This document shows positions 25,380-34,696 of a DNA stretch of 64,000 bases, one piece after another. The notes under the pieces are model-generated. The model had not been told where the DNA came from, made no database searches, and was given only the letters and a program-made list of their open reading frames with translations. The DNA comes from DYJE01 sp964637565 (GTDB lineage Bacteria; Desulfobacterota; Desulfobacteria; Desulfobacterales; Desulfolunaceae), in contig CAZWTY010000005.1 in assembly GCA_964637565.1 (NCBI GenBank), forward strand, positions 17,834-81,833, written 5' to 3'. The stretch's first letter is position 1, and every line of letters begins with the position of its first letter. The translations under genes were made by a program, and so were the position numbers.

Positions 25380-26588
25380 ATGCAGTTACCCGATTTTTTT
25401 GAATTCATGTGCCCTGTGAAAACCGGTTCGGGCAATCAGGCCCTGGAGCACCTTCCTTCGGATCTGGCGGCCCTGGACGCCAGGAAACCTCTGATCCTGA
25501 CCGAAAAAAAGAACAGGGAAAAGGGGCTGGTCGACCATCTGGTCCAGGCGTTCAAAACCTGGAACATCACCCTGGGGGTTTACGACGGTATCGATGAAAC
25601 GGCAAACCTTGGAACGATCAAGGATCTTTACAGTCTGTACCTGGACCGGGGATTCGACTGCATCATCGCTCTGGGCAACGGCCAGGTGATGAACGTGGCC
25701 AAGATTCTGAACATCGCCGTTTCCGGTAAACCCGAAGACCTGATCGCCATCCGGGAGGGACAGACCCTTCGTGGACCCCTGAAACCCCTGGTCTACATCC
25801 CCGTGGTTTCGGGGAACTGCACGGAAACGTCCGGCGACGCCTGTCTTGAGGATCTCTGTGTGTCTTCCATGCACCTGATGCCCGATATCGTGACCATCGA
25901 CCCCCGGATGCTGGTCGACGAAGACCCTGAAAAGGTGGTGAACACGGCCCTATCGGCCCTGACCTACGGCATCGAAGCTTACCTTGACCCGAAAGCGAAC
26001 CCCTTTACCCTCTCCTACGCCCAGCTGACCGTGGATTTTATCATGAACAACCTGATGGATTTCATCCGTGAATCCATGGTTCCCAAAGGAAAGATCAAAA
26101 ACCTGATCTGGGAGTTCAAGGCGAAGAAAGAGAGAAAGGCCCTTGTCAACGCCGCAGCCATGGCCGGTTATGTATACGCCAACACGGCCAGGGGCCTGGC
26201 CTCAACCCTGGGTTTCCAGGTGGCTGAAACATGCGGTATCCCCCAGGGTCTCGCCATGGGGCTTCTGCTCCCCTTTGCCATGGAGGTGGCCACAAAACAT
26301 GAAGGTCGTAATCTTGGCCAGATCATGCTCCCCATGGCCGGTATCGAGGTTTTTTGCTGCACGCCTGAAGGACAACGGGCCGATTACGTGGTGAACAGGA
26401 TTCGCTGCGCCCAGAACGAGCTGTTCAGTCTGACCTCCGGACGCGTTCCAAGAACCCTCGAGGATGTGAGGATGTCAGGAAAAACCATGGAAGATATCGC
26501 GGAAAAAACCAGCGCCCGTGGGTTTGACAAAACCCTCTGCCTAAAGGTTCTCGAACACGCGTTTGAAGGAAAACCGGTGACCCGCTGA
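25380..26588 (+). CDS. Iron-alcohol-dehydrogenase paralogue lacking metal and NAD sites (probable pseudoenzyme)
   Basis: 402 residues with the overall plan of group III iron alcohol dehydrogenases, alignable along its length with the next gene (both start LPD-Y/F-Y/F-E, both have KPLVxIP and PDI-x-x-ID-x-RM). Every metal ligand is replaced: the D/H pair of GMDAMTH is S192/Y196 (ALSALTY), and the two later His are S275 and Q289 (LAST..., IPQG). The nucleotide loop GGGS reads GNGQ and AGTGSE reads SGNCTE. The frame is intact and has a ribosome site (GAAGGAG), so it is not decaying. It may be a structural or regulatory partner of the active dehydrogenase. Confidence 0.85.
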   Translation: MQLPDFFEFMCPVKTGSGNQALEHLPSDLAALDARKPLILTEKKNREKGLVDHLVQAFKTWNITLGVYDGIDETANLGTIKDLYSLYLDRGFDCIIALGNGQVMNVAKILNIAVSGKPEDLIAIREGQTLRGPLKPLVYIPVVSGNCTETSGDACLEDLCVSSMHLMPDIVTIDPRMLVDEDPEKVVNTALSALTYGIEAYLDPKANPFTLSYAQLTVDFIMNNLMDFIRESMVPKGKIKNLIWEFKAKKERKALVNAAAMAGYVYANTARGLASTLGFQVAETCGIPQGLAMGLLLPFAMEVATKHEGRNLGQIMLPMAGIEVFCCTPEGQRADYVVNRIRCAQNELFSLTSGRVPRTLEDVRMSGKTMEDIAEKTSARGFDKTLCLKVLEHAFEGKPVTR

Positions 26589-26622
26589 TTCATCCGATTC
26601 AGGGCAAAAAAAGGAGACGTTT

Positions 26623-27870
26623 ATGCTTTTACCAGATTACTACGAATACTGCTGCCGGGTGAAAACCGTGGCGGGTCATGCGGTGCTTGAGAAAATTCCC
26701 GAACTGCTGGCGGACATGCATGCCGCAAAACCCATGATCATCACGGACAAGGGCGTGGTTGCCGCCGGGCTTCTCGACGTGGTCACCGGGGCGATCGGAG
26801 ACAGTATCTCCATCGGCTCTGTGGAGGACGAGGTTCCGCCCGATTCGGACCTCAAAGTCGTCAACCAGCTGGCTCGGACATACAAGGCCAAAGGATGCGA
26901 TTCCATTATCGCCCTGGGCGGCGGGTCCGTGCTCGACACGGCCAAGGGTGTCAATATCATCGTGTCGGAGAACGCCGACGACCTGATGAAGTTCACCGGG
27001 GCCGGAGCGTTGAAACGCAAACTCAAACCCCTGGTGGCCATTCCCACCACCGCCGGGACCGGATCGGAAGTCACCCTGGTGGCGGTGATCGCCGACCATG
27101 AAAAAAACACCAAGATGCTGTTCACCTCTTATTTCCTTCTGCCGGACATCGCCGTGATCGATTCCCGGATGACCCTGACCCTTCCGGATTTTCTCACATC
27201 CATGACGGGCATGGACGCCATGACCCACGCCGTGGAAGCCTACACCTGCATGAGCAAGAACCCGGTGAGTGACGCCTGCGCCCTGGAGGCCATTCGGCTG
27301 ATCTCACAGAATCTTCTCCATGTGGTGAAAAACCCGTCGGACAGGGAAGGACGCCTGGCCCTGGCCACGGCAGCCACCCTCGCCGGTATGGCTTTTTCCA
27401 ATTCCATGGTAGGCATGATTCACACCATCGGGCACACGGTGGGCGCCGTCTGCCATGTGCCTCACGGAACCTGCATGTCCATCCTTCTGCCCTACGGGCT
27501 GGAGTACAACATGCACAGGAACGGGGCCTTCACGGGTGAGCTCCTCTACGCCCTGGCCGGTGAAAAGGTGTTCGCCGAAACGCCGAAAGAACAGAGGCCC
27601 ACCAAGGCTGTGGAAATGATAAGAAAACTCAACCAGGACCTCTACGAAGCCACGGGCGGCCGTCATGCCCGCTGTCTCAAGGAAATTGTGGGCCGGGACG
27701 GCAAACCCATGGTTCCGTCTTCAAAACTTGAAACCATCGCCAGGCTGGCCCTGGGAGACGGCTCGATATTCTACAATCCCGAGGATCTGGACAAGAACGA
27801 CATGATGATGGTTCTTACGGCGGCCTATGAAGGGGTGAAGCTTGACCAGAACCTCATCAAGAAAGGCTGA
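26623..27870 (+). CDS. Iron-containing alcohol dehydrogenase
   Basis: 415 residues of the Fe-ADH family, oxidising alcohols or reducing aldehydes with NAD(P). Nucleotide loop IALGGGSVLDTAK and AGTGSE are intact. The metal ligands D198, H202 (GMDAMTHAVEAY), H267 and H281 (IHTIGHTVGA...VPHG) are all present. It lies 34 bases after its degenerate paralogue and 45 before the AOR gene, with AAGGAG before the ATG. An alcohol-to-aldehyde step feeding AOR is the natural reading. The chain length of the substrate is unknown. Confidence 0.94.
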   Translation: MLLPDYYEYCCRVKTVAGHAVLEKIPELLADMHAAKPMIITDKGVVAAGLLDVVTGAIGDSISIGSVEDEVPPDSDLKVVNQLARTYKAKGCDSIIALGGGSVLDTAKGVNIIVSENADDLMKFTGAGALKRKLKPLVAIPTTAGTGSEVTLVAVIADHEKNTKMLFTSYFLLPDIAVIDSRMTLTLPDFLTSMTGMDAMTHAVEAYTCMSKNPVSDACALEAIRLISQNLLHVVKNPSDREGRLALATAATLAGMAFSNSMVGMIHTIGHTVGAVCHVPHGTCMSILLPYGLEYNMHRNGAFTGELLYALAGEKVFAETPKEQRPTKAVEMIRKLNQDLYEATGGRHARCLKEIVGRDGKPMVPSSKLETIARLALGDGSIFYNPEDLDKNDMMMVLTAAYEGVKLDQNLIKKG

Positions 27871-27915
27871 TTATAAGGGCGAGGATCTGATAACGATCAA
27901 ATCACGGGGGCTTTC

Positions 27916-29880
27916 ATGACGAGAAAAGGATACATGGGCAAAATTTTGATGGTCGACCTTTCCAAGGGAACCATCGATGAAGAAACACTGCCTGACGCGA
28001 TTTATGAAAAATACCTGGGGGGAATGGGCCTTGGCGCCTATATCCTCTACAACAGGATTCCCAAGGGAGCCGATCCCCTGGGGCCGGACAACATGCTGGG
28101 CTTCCTTCCCGGTCTTCTGACAGGAACGGGCAGCCTCTTTACCGGACGGTGGATGGTGGTGGGGAAATCCCCACTCACCGGAACCTGGGGAGACGCCAAC
28201 TGCGGGGGGACTTTTTCTCCTGAAATCAAACGCTGCGGCTACGACGGGATTTTCGTGAAAGGCATCAGCGAAAAACCCGTGTACCTCTACGTGGACGATC
28301 GGGTGAAAGAACTGAGAGACGCCTCGGAAGTCTGGGGCATGGATGCCGTGGAAACCGAGGAGTACCTTGAAAAGAACGCCAAGAAAACAGGGAAAAAACC
28401 CAAGGTGGCCTGCATCGGCCCCTCAGGCGAACAGGTATCCCTGATCTCGGGAATTTCCACCAACAAGGGACGCATGGCGGCCCGGTCAGGTCTGGGTGCG
28501 GTGATGGGTTCCAAACGGCTCAAGGCCATCGTCCTTTCAGGCAACAAGCGCATCGAAGCCCACAACAAAGAGCGGATGAAGGAACTGAGCAAAATCTGTG
28601 ATTTCTGGGCCAAGATTCAGCCCCCCTTTGTCAACGGGCCCATGACGGCCTTCGTGGGGGCCCTGATGCGGATTCTGCCCACGGTGCTCACACAGGACGG
28701 CCTCCTGTACAAAATTCTCCTCAAGAAATGGGGAACGGTCGCCATGAACCAGATGTCCCCTGAAATGGGTGACGCGCCCATCAAGAACTGGAAAGGCAGT
28801 TCCAAGGACTGGGGTATCCGGCGCAGCTACTCGTCCAACCCCGACGTGTTCACGAAATGTGAAACCGTGAAGTTTCACTGCTATTCCTGTCCCGTGGGCT
28901 GCGGCGGGATCTGCACCATGGACGGCAAGTACAGCCACACCCACAAGCCTGAATATGAGACGGTGCTGTCCCTGGGTGGACTTTGCATGAACCAGGATGT
29001 GAACGCGATTTTCTACCTGAACGAGCTGTTGAACCGGGCCGGCATGGACACGATTTCCGCAGGCCACGCCGTGGCATTCGCCATCGAGTGTTTTGAAGAG
29101 GGTCTCATCACCACGGCCGACACCGATGGTCTGGAACTGACCTGGGGCAATTCGGACGCCATTGTGAAGCTCATCGAAAAAATGGTGAAAAGGGAAGGCT
29201 TCGGCCATGTGCTGGCCGACGGGGTGAAACAGGCGGTGGTCCGCATCGGCAGGGGAACGGATGTTTTCGCCGTTCATGCCGGAGGCCAGGAACCGGCCAT
29301 GCACGATTCCAGGAACGATCCCGGATTCGCCCTCCACTACAGCGTGGAGCCCACGCCGGGACGGCACACCATCGGCTCCCACCTTTACTACGAGATGTTC
29401 CAGCTCTGGAAAGTGGTGAAGGGAATTCCCAAGATTCCGCCGATGTACCTCAAGGGCAGCAAGTACAAGAACAGTGAAAAGCAGGCGAAAATCGGGGCCG
29501 CCAACAGCCGGTTCATGACCCTGGTGAACGTTTCCGGGGCCTGCATGTTCGGGGCCTTTATCGGCGCGAAACGCTTCCGGCTGTTCGACTGGATGAACGC
29601 GGCCACGGGCTGGCATCTCACGCCAAACCAGTACATGGATCTGGCCGGAGACATCCAGACCCTGAAGCAGGCGTTCAACGTGAAGCACGGCATCGAACCC
29701 ATGGACATGAAGATCAGCGACAGGGCCCTGGGACGTCCGGTTCAGCACGAGGGGGCCAACAAAGGCAGGACCATCGAGATCGAAGAGATGATGGCCCATT
29801 ACTGGGAAGAGTTCGGCTGGGACCAGGCCACGGGCAAGCCCAGGCGTGAAACCCTGGAACGTCTCGGCGTCAGCGCGTAA
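27916..29880 (+). CDS. Aldehyde:ferredoxin oxidoreductase family protein
   Basis: Tungstopterin enzyme family oxidising aldehydes to carboxylates with ferredoxin (or the reverse). The 654 residues begin MTRKGYMGKILMVDLSKG. They contain the pterin-binding segments near SPLTGTWGDANCGG and ARSGLGAVMGSKRLKAI, and the [4Fe-4S] ligands C-x2-C-x3-C in CYSCPVGC (about 322-330) with the fourth Cys near 541 (SGACMFG). It is longer than hyperthermophilic AOR (about 605), with an extra stretch around residues 225-300, so it may belong to a related clade with different substrate. The ferredoxin gene follows after 10 bases. Confidence 0.9.
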   Translation: MTRKGYMGKILMVDLSKGTIDEETLPDAIYEKYLGGMGLGAYILYNRIPKGADPLGPDNMLGFLPGLLTGTGSLFTGRWMVVGKSPLTGTWGDANCGGTFSPEIKRCGYDGIFVKGISEKPVYLYVDDRVKELRDASEVWGMDAVETEEYLEKNAKKTGKKPKVACIGPSGEQVSLISGISTNKGRMAARSGLGAVMGSKRLKAIVLSGNKRIEAHNKERMKELSKICDFWAKIQPPFVNGPMTAFVGALMRILPTVLTQDGLLYKILLKKWGTVAMNQMSPEMGDAPIKNWKGSSKDWGIRRSYSSNPDVFTKCETVKFHCYSCPVGCGGICTMDGKYSHTHKPEYETVLSLGGLCMNQDVNAIFYLNELLNRAGMDTISAGHAVAFAIECFEEGLITTADTDGLELTWGNSDAIVKLIEKMVKREGFGHVLADGVKQAVVRIGRGTDVFAVHAGGQEPAMHDSRNDPGFALHYSVEPTPGRHTIGSHLYYEMFQLWKVVKGIPKIPPMYLKGSKYKNSEKQAKIGAANSRFMTLVNVSGACMFGAFIGAKRFRLFDWMNAATGWHLTPNQYMDLAGDIQTLKQAFNVKHGIEPMDMKISDRALGRPVQHEGANKGRTIEIEEMMAHYWEEFGWDQATGKPRRETLERLGVSA

Positions 29881-29890
29881 AGGAGGACAC

Positions 29891-30328
29891 ATGGCTTATT
29901 ACATCACAGAAAAATGTATCGGTTGCACCTCCTGCGCCAACCTTTGTCCCACCGGGGCCGTTGCGGGAGAAAAAAAGAAGCGGCACAGCATCGATCAGGA
30001 CCACTGCATCGAATGCGGGACCTGCGCAAGGATCTGTCCCAAGGACGCCGTGATGGACTCTTTTGGCCAGGTGATCCGTGGGGAAAAACGCAAATACTGG
30101 AAGAAGCCGGAGTTCAACCGGAAAACCTGCTCGGGCTGTGGGATTTGTGTGGACGCCTGTCCGGTGGGCTGCATCGCCTTTGGCAATCCAGACCCGAAAA
30201 ACAAGACAGCCTATCCGGAGCTGGTCAGTCTGAACGGCTGCATCAGTTGCGGGTTCTGCGCCGGTGAATGTCCGGTGGACGCCATTGTCATGATGCCACC
30301 GGCTGAAAAAACCGAAGAAGCCGCCTGA
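29891..30328 (+). CDS. Ferredoxin-like protein with four [4Fe-4S] motifs
   Basis: 145 residues with four CxxCxxCxxxCP motifs (CIGCTSCANLCP, CIECGTCARICP, CSGCGICVDACP, CISCGFCAGECP), so up to four [4Fe-4S] clusters. There is no signal peptide, hence a cytoplasmic electron carrier or wire. AGGAGG stands just before ATG 29891; the frame is open further upstream inside the AOR gene but that part is not used. Position and spacing make it the likely electron acceptor or bridging subunit of the AOR enzyme. Confidence 0.93.
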   Translation: MAYYITEKCIGCTSCANLCPTGAVAGEKKKRHSIDQDHCIECGTCARICPKDAVMDSFGQVIRGEKRKYWKKPEFNRKTCSGCGICVDACPVGCIAFGNPDPKNKTAYPELVSLNGCISCGFCAGECPVDAIVMMPPAEKTEEAA

Positions 30329-30353
30329 ACAGGCGGAAAATTTTACAATTGAG

Positions 30354-30400
30354 AAAACCGGTTTCGTTTTCCCAGGGGTTGGGACGGAACCGGTTTTTTG
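30354..30400. terminator. Bidirectional terminator after the alcohol/aldehyde operon
   Basis: AAAACCGGTT (30354-30363) and AACCGGTTTT (30388-30397) are perfect 10-base arms flanked by A and T runs, between the ferredoxin gene and the convergent sensor kinase. Confidence 0.85.
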
Positions 30401-30402
30401 TT

Positions 30403-32970
30403 TCAGACATCCCGGGTGGCCGATTCCTGGTCGAGAATGTTCCTGATTTTCGCGGCAAGAGCCTGCATGGTGAAAGGCTTCTGGATGAAGTTCAAGCCTT
30501 CGTCAAGGACACCGTGGCGGGCGATCACATCGGCGGTGTAACCGGACATGAACAGGCACTTCATGGCCGGTAACCTGGCGAGAAGCTGGCTTGAAAGCTC
30601 CCGTCCGTTCATCTCAGGCATCACCACATCGGTGAGCAGAAGGTGGATTTCCTCTTGTGTTTCCATCATGCCAAGGGCCTCTTTGGGGCTTGACGTCGGC
30701 ATCACCCGGTATCCCAGCTTTTTCAGCATGGCCGTGGTGACGTGGAGGATTTCCGGTTCGTCTTCCACCAGAAGGATACGTTCGTTTCCACCGGGGGCCT
30801 GTTTGTCGGGGATTTTTTCAACGGCCGCAGGCAGGTCTCCTGTAAACCGGGGAATAAGGATATCGAACCTGGACCCTTTGCCCGGTTCGCTCCAGACCTG
30901 GATAAACCCGTTGTTCTGCCGGATGATGCCGTAAATGGTGGAAAGCCCGAGGCCTGTTCCCTTGCCCTTTTCCTTGGTGGTGAAAAAAGGCTCGAAAATG
31001 GTTTCAAGGGTCTGGGCATCCATGCCGCACCCGTTGTCACGGATCGACAGAAGGACGAAATCTCCGGCCACAGAGCCAGGAACAGCATTCCGATCCCCAG
31101 GAACCACCGTCCGGTTGGCCGTTTCGATGACCACCTCACCCCTGCTGTTTTCCATGGCGTCCCGGGCGTTGATGATCAGGTTGGCCAGGATCTGGTCGAT
31201 CTGCACAGGGTCCATGTTCACATGCCAGAGTCCGTTCGTTGGCCGCCAGATCATGTGGACTCCCTCGCCGATAAGCCGCCGGATCATTTTGAGCATGGCC
31301 TCGATGGTCTCGTTGAGGTTGAGCACTTTGGGCATGATCGGCTGGCGCCGTGCAAAGGCCAGGAGCTGACGTGTCAGTTCGGACGAACGTCTGACCACAT
31401 CCTCAATATCGAGAAGATCCTTGTAAACCGGATGCTCGCTGTCCAGCGCGAGTCTGGCCAGTTCCGAACGGCCCATGATCACAGACAGCATATTGTTGAA
31501 ATCATGGGCCACCCCACCCGCCAGCCGTCCGATGGCGTCGATTTTCCGGGACTGGTACAGCTGGCTGAGGAGTTTCTGTTTTTCCTCCTCGGTCCGTTTC
31601 CGCTCGGTGATGTTCCGTGCGATGCCCAGAACACCGATCAGTTTTCCCGTGGGGCTTCTCACAGGAGTTTTGATGGTTTCCAGGAGTTCCTGATGGCCGT
31701 CGCTGGCGTAGGTGACGGTTTCCTCGTTCATGGTGGGTCTGCCCGCTTCGATGGCTTCGAGATCCTTTTCCCTGAAAAAGTCGGCCAGGTCCCGGTTCAC
31801 GAAATCGTAATCGGTTTTCCCCACAATCCTGTCTTCCGGACTGCCGAAAAAATGTTCGAACCTGGCGTTGCAGGCCAGATAAACCCCCTGGGGGTCCTTG
31901 AACCACACCAGGTCGGGAATGGTGTTGAGGAGTGTTTTCAAGTGGGCCCGGCTGTCGGCAAGGTCCTCTTCGGCTTTTCTTCGTTCTTCGATTTCAACCT
32001 GGAGTTCGGCTGTCCTTAACCGGACCATCCGCTTGAGAGTTCTGTTCCACAGCAGAAAACCTCCCACGATCAGGATGATGACCGACCCAAGGCCAAGCAT
32101 CAGATTTCTGAATTCGATCAGGGTGATCCCGGGTTGGGACTGGAGGTGTATCCATTTTTTCAGGATCTCATCTTTTTCCTCAGGTGTGATGAGTCCCACG
32201 GATTTTTCCAGAATGGCGGCCAGTTCCGGCCAGTCGGAACGGACGGCGAATCCCGAGATGTTGGCCGGTGTGGTTTCACCGGCCACCTTGAGGTTGGTGA
32301 TGCCCTCGGACTGGATGTAGAAACTGGCCGTGGCCAGATCCCCCACAAAGGCGTCGGTGATGCCGAAAGACACTTTGCGAAGGGCGGTTTTCAGGTCTTC
32401 CGATGCGTCGATCCTTATGTCCGGGTGGTTGTTGCGTATCAGGTCCATGTACCCGTAGCCCGAAACCATGGACACCGTCATTCCTTCAAGCTGTCTAAGG
32501 GTCAGCTGGCGTTCCGCGTTGTTCCTGACGATGATCACCGACGGGATCACGAGGTATGGGGGAGGGAACGTCAGGAAGGTTTCACGCTGGGGTGAACGGA
32601 CCACCGCGTTCAGGACGTCCACCTCGCGTTTTTTCATTTTTCCGATCACCTCGTCCCAGTTGTGGCATCGAACGATGCGGAAGACGATCCCTGTTTTTTC
32701 TTCGATGAGCTTCACGTAATCGGCGGCGATGCCTGTGTAGTTGCCTTTTTCGTCAAAAAATTCGATGGGTTTGAATTCCGGGTCGGGGGCGAGCCGGATC
32801 ACGGGATGGTCTGTCAGCCACTTGATTTCCTGCAAGGTGAAAAAGGACGGTGAGGAGGGGACGTTGTGTATCGCACCAAAAGCGGGAAACGAAAGCGGGC
32901 CACCCTGAAACAGGACAAGGCCGAGGGTGGCAAATAAAAACGGCAAGGTGGCGTAACGCATTCGTTTCAT
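30403..32970 (-). CDS. Hybrid sensor histidine kinase with periplasmic solute-binding domain (BvgS-like)
   Basis: 855 residues. Order: signal/membrane helix (about 8-30), SBP_bac_3 periplasmic sensor (about 50-275), membrane helix (about 290-308), PAS (about 340-455, DLVWFKDPQGVYL), HisKA with H489 (GGVAHDFNN), and HATPase (NLIINARDAM, DNGCGM, GTGLGLS). A receiver domain (about 730-845) carries D781 and the K-P lysine. The periplasmic domain senses a small polar solute in family members. No output protein lies beside it, so its partner is elsewhere. It converges on the AOR operon, and control of that operon is possible but unsupported. Confidence 0.93.
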   Translation of the reverse strand: MKRMRYATLPFLFATLGLVLFQGGPLSFPAFGAIHNVPSSPSFFTLQEIKWLTDHPVIRLAPDPEFKPIEFFDEKGNYTGIAADYVKLIEEKTGIVFRIVRCHNWDEVIGKMKKREVDVLNAVVRSPQRETFLTFPPPYLVIPSVIIVRNNAERQLTLRQLEGMTVSMVSGYGYMDLIRNNHPDIRIDASEDLKTALRKVSFGITDAFVGDLATASFYIQSEGITNLKVAGETTPANISGFAVRSDWPELAAILEKSVGLITPEEKDEILKKWIHLQSQPGITLIEFRNLMLGLGSVIILIVGGFLLWNRTLKRMVRLRTAELQVEIEERRKAEEDLADSRAHLKTLLNTIPDLVWFKDPQGVYLACNARFEHFFGSPEDRIVGKTDYDFVNRDLADFFREKDLEAIEAGRPTMNEETVTYASDGHQELLETIKTPVRSPTGKLIGVLGIARNITERKRTEEEKQKLLSQLYQSRKIDAIGRLAGGVAHDFNNMLSVIMGRSELARLALDSEHPVYKDLLDIEDVVRRSSELTRQLLAFARRQPIMPKVLNLNETIEAMLKMIRRLIGEGVHMIWRPTNGLWHVNMDPVQIDQILANLIINARDAMENSRGEVVIETANRTVVPGDRNAVPGSVAGDFVLLSIRDNGCGMDAQTLETIFEPFFTTKEKGKGTGLGLSTIYGIIRQNNGFIQVWSEPGKGSRFDILIPRFTGDLPAAVEKIPDKQAPGGNERILLVEDEPEILHVTTAMLKKLGYRVMPTSSPKEALGMMETQEEIHLLLTDVVMPEMNGRELSSQLLARLPAMKCLFMSGYTADVIARHGVLDEGLNFIQKPFTMQALAAKIRNILDQESATRDV

Positions 32971-33008
32971 GGATGGTTCCGTCGTGTTCTTGAATCAAGG
33001 CGTTGTCA

Positions 33009-34589
33009 TCAGTTTTTCTGGCCGTTCCGCAGGTTGTTTCCCCGTCCTGTGGGCCAGGGCAGGGCGTTCAGGCTGGCCGAGCCCACGTCCCAGATCTGGA
33101 CACCGCCCAGGCCCCCGCCCAGGGTGTCTTTCAGGCTGACGATGATTTCTATGATCCCGTCCCCGTCCACATCGGCCAGGGTCGGAGGGCTCATGGAACC
33201 CCGTTTGGAAAGGGGAACCCGGTGAAGCTGCTGTCCGGCAGCGTTGAGAACGATCAGGTGCGAGACGTTATCTGATGTGGAGTAGGTGGTGAAGACAATT
33301 TCACTGGTCCCGTCGTCGTTCAGGTCCCCGATCACCGCCCCCGATGCCCCGATGAAACTGCCGCCGGCCCTGTCAAAGGTGTAGGACCAGAGAACCGTGC
33401 CCCCAGGAGAAAAACAGCGCAGCCGTCCGTCGTAGGAGGGGACCACGATTTCAGGACGGGAATCTCCGGCCAGCTGGCCCAGGGCAGGGGCCGGAGCCAC
33501 CTGGACGATGTTGTTTTCGTAGGTTGTGAAAAGGGGGGCCTCGGAGCAGATCGGTGTTTCAAATCCAGGGACCCTGGACAGGTCCTCGTTGAGAACCCAC
33601 AGGCAGTTGCCCAGGATTTTGTACTCTCCGGCCCGCTCATGGTCGGAGTACACAATGACTTCGTTTTTGCCGTCCGAGTCCAGGTCCGCGAAAACAGGAG
33701 GCGAATCGGTGAACTCGTCACGGTGGTTCATGTCGGCGCCCCAGCCCTGGATGGCCAGGTCAAGGTCGTGGAACATGGGGATGTTGTTCACGAAATCACC
33801 GCTGAACATGGAATGGGCCGGAAGGGGACTGCCGTCGCCGTTCATGAATCCGATATTGGCACAGTCGTAGGTGCTGACCACTTCGGGGAAGCTGTCGCCA
33901 TCCAGGTCGGCGGCCCCGATGTTCTGGTTGTAACCACCGTAGGAACTGCAATCGGGGCAGTCGCCGGCGTCGACCTGGGGCCAGCCGTTGACGGCTGTTC
34001 CGTTGATGTGCCAGGCCATGGTGACCGGAGCCGCACTTGTTTTCTGGGCCAGGATTTCGATGGCGTTGTCCTTGTCCAGATCCACGGCGGCGATGGACCG
34101 GATTTCACCGGAGCCCACGGGAAAGGATTTGGGCCAGCCCGTTTTCAGACTTCCGTTGTGCTCGTAAACCGCCACCTTGTTGCTGTAGGCGATGGCGATT
34201 TCGCCGAAACCGTCATGGTCCAGGTCTCCCACCACCGGGGCGGCGTACTGACGGTCGCTGCCGTGAACGATGGTGGGGCCTCCGGGTTCGCCCACGGCGG
34301 CGCTCCAGATTTTTTCTCCGGCGGCATTCCAGACATAGAGCACACTGTGCCTTCCGGCGATGATCTCCACGCTTCCGTCGTCATCGAGGTCAAAGACTGC
34401 GGGCGAACCGAACCAGTTTTCGTCCCAGCTGGCCGGAAGGGTCTGTCTCAGGGAGGGGGTGGCCACGGTGGATGGAATGGACACAGGGTCGGGGTCACCG
34501 CCAGACCCGCCGGAAGACGAACAGCCGACGCATGAAAGCAGCATCAGGAGTAAAAAGGCGGCAAAACGAGACAGGTCAGGTCTTTTCAT
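33009..34589 (-). CDS. VCBS/FG-GAP repeat lipoprotein
   Basis: 526 residues from ATG 34589 (GAGGT ribosome site). An open extension upstream is not part of the protein. The signal peptide ends in the lipobox LSCVGC, followed by a Ser/Gly-rich linker. Then at least seven calcium-binding DxDxDG-type loops (DLDDDGSVEI, DLDHDGFGEI, DLDKDNAIEI, DLDGDSFPEV, DLDSDGKNEV, DLNDDGTSEI, DVDGDGIIEI) imply a beta-propeller of FG-GAP repeats. It is surface or outer-membrane anchored. Such propellers bind ligands or other proteins, and the partner is unknown. Confidence 0.87.
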   Translation of the reverse strand: MKRPDLSRFAAFLLLMLLSCVGCSSSGGSGGDPDPVSIPSTVATPSLRQTLPASWDENWFGSPAVFDLDDDGSVEIIAGRHSVLYVWNAAGEKIWSAAVGEPGGPTIVHGSDRQYAAPVVGDLDHDGFGEIAIAYSNKVAVYEHNGSLKTGWPKSFPVGSGEIRSIAAVDLDKDNAIEILAQKTSAAPVTMAWHINGTAVNGWPQVDAGDCPDCSSYGGYNQNIGAADLDGDSFPEVVSTYDCANIGFMNGDGSPLPAHSMFSGDFVNNIPMFHDLDLAIQGWGADMNHRDEFTDSPPVFADLDSDGKNEVIVYSDHERAGEYKILGNCLWVLNEDLSRVPGFETPICSEAPLFTTYENNIVQVAPAPALGQLAGDSRPEIVVPSYDGRLRCFSPGGTVLWSYTFDRAGGSFIGASGAVIGDLNDDGTSEIVFTTYSTSDNVSHLIVLNAAGQQLHRVPLSKRGSMSPPTLADVDGDGIIEIIVSLKDTLGGGLGGVQIWDVGSASLNALPWPTGRGNNLRNGQKN

Positions 34590-34696
34590 GGTGTACCTCG
34601 TCAGTTGAAAAAACAGGGTGATGTCAGGGATGATCGGCAACAGGTCGTCTGGCTGTGTCCGTCAGACTACCGTGGTCCAGTGGCTCTTGTCAAGAT

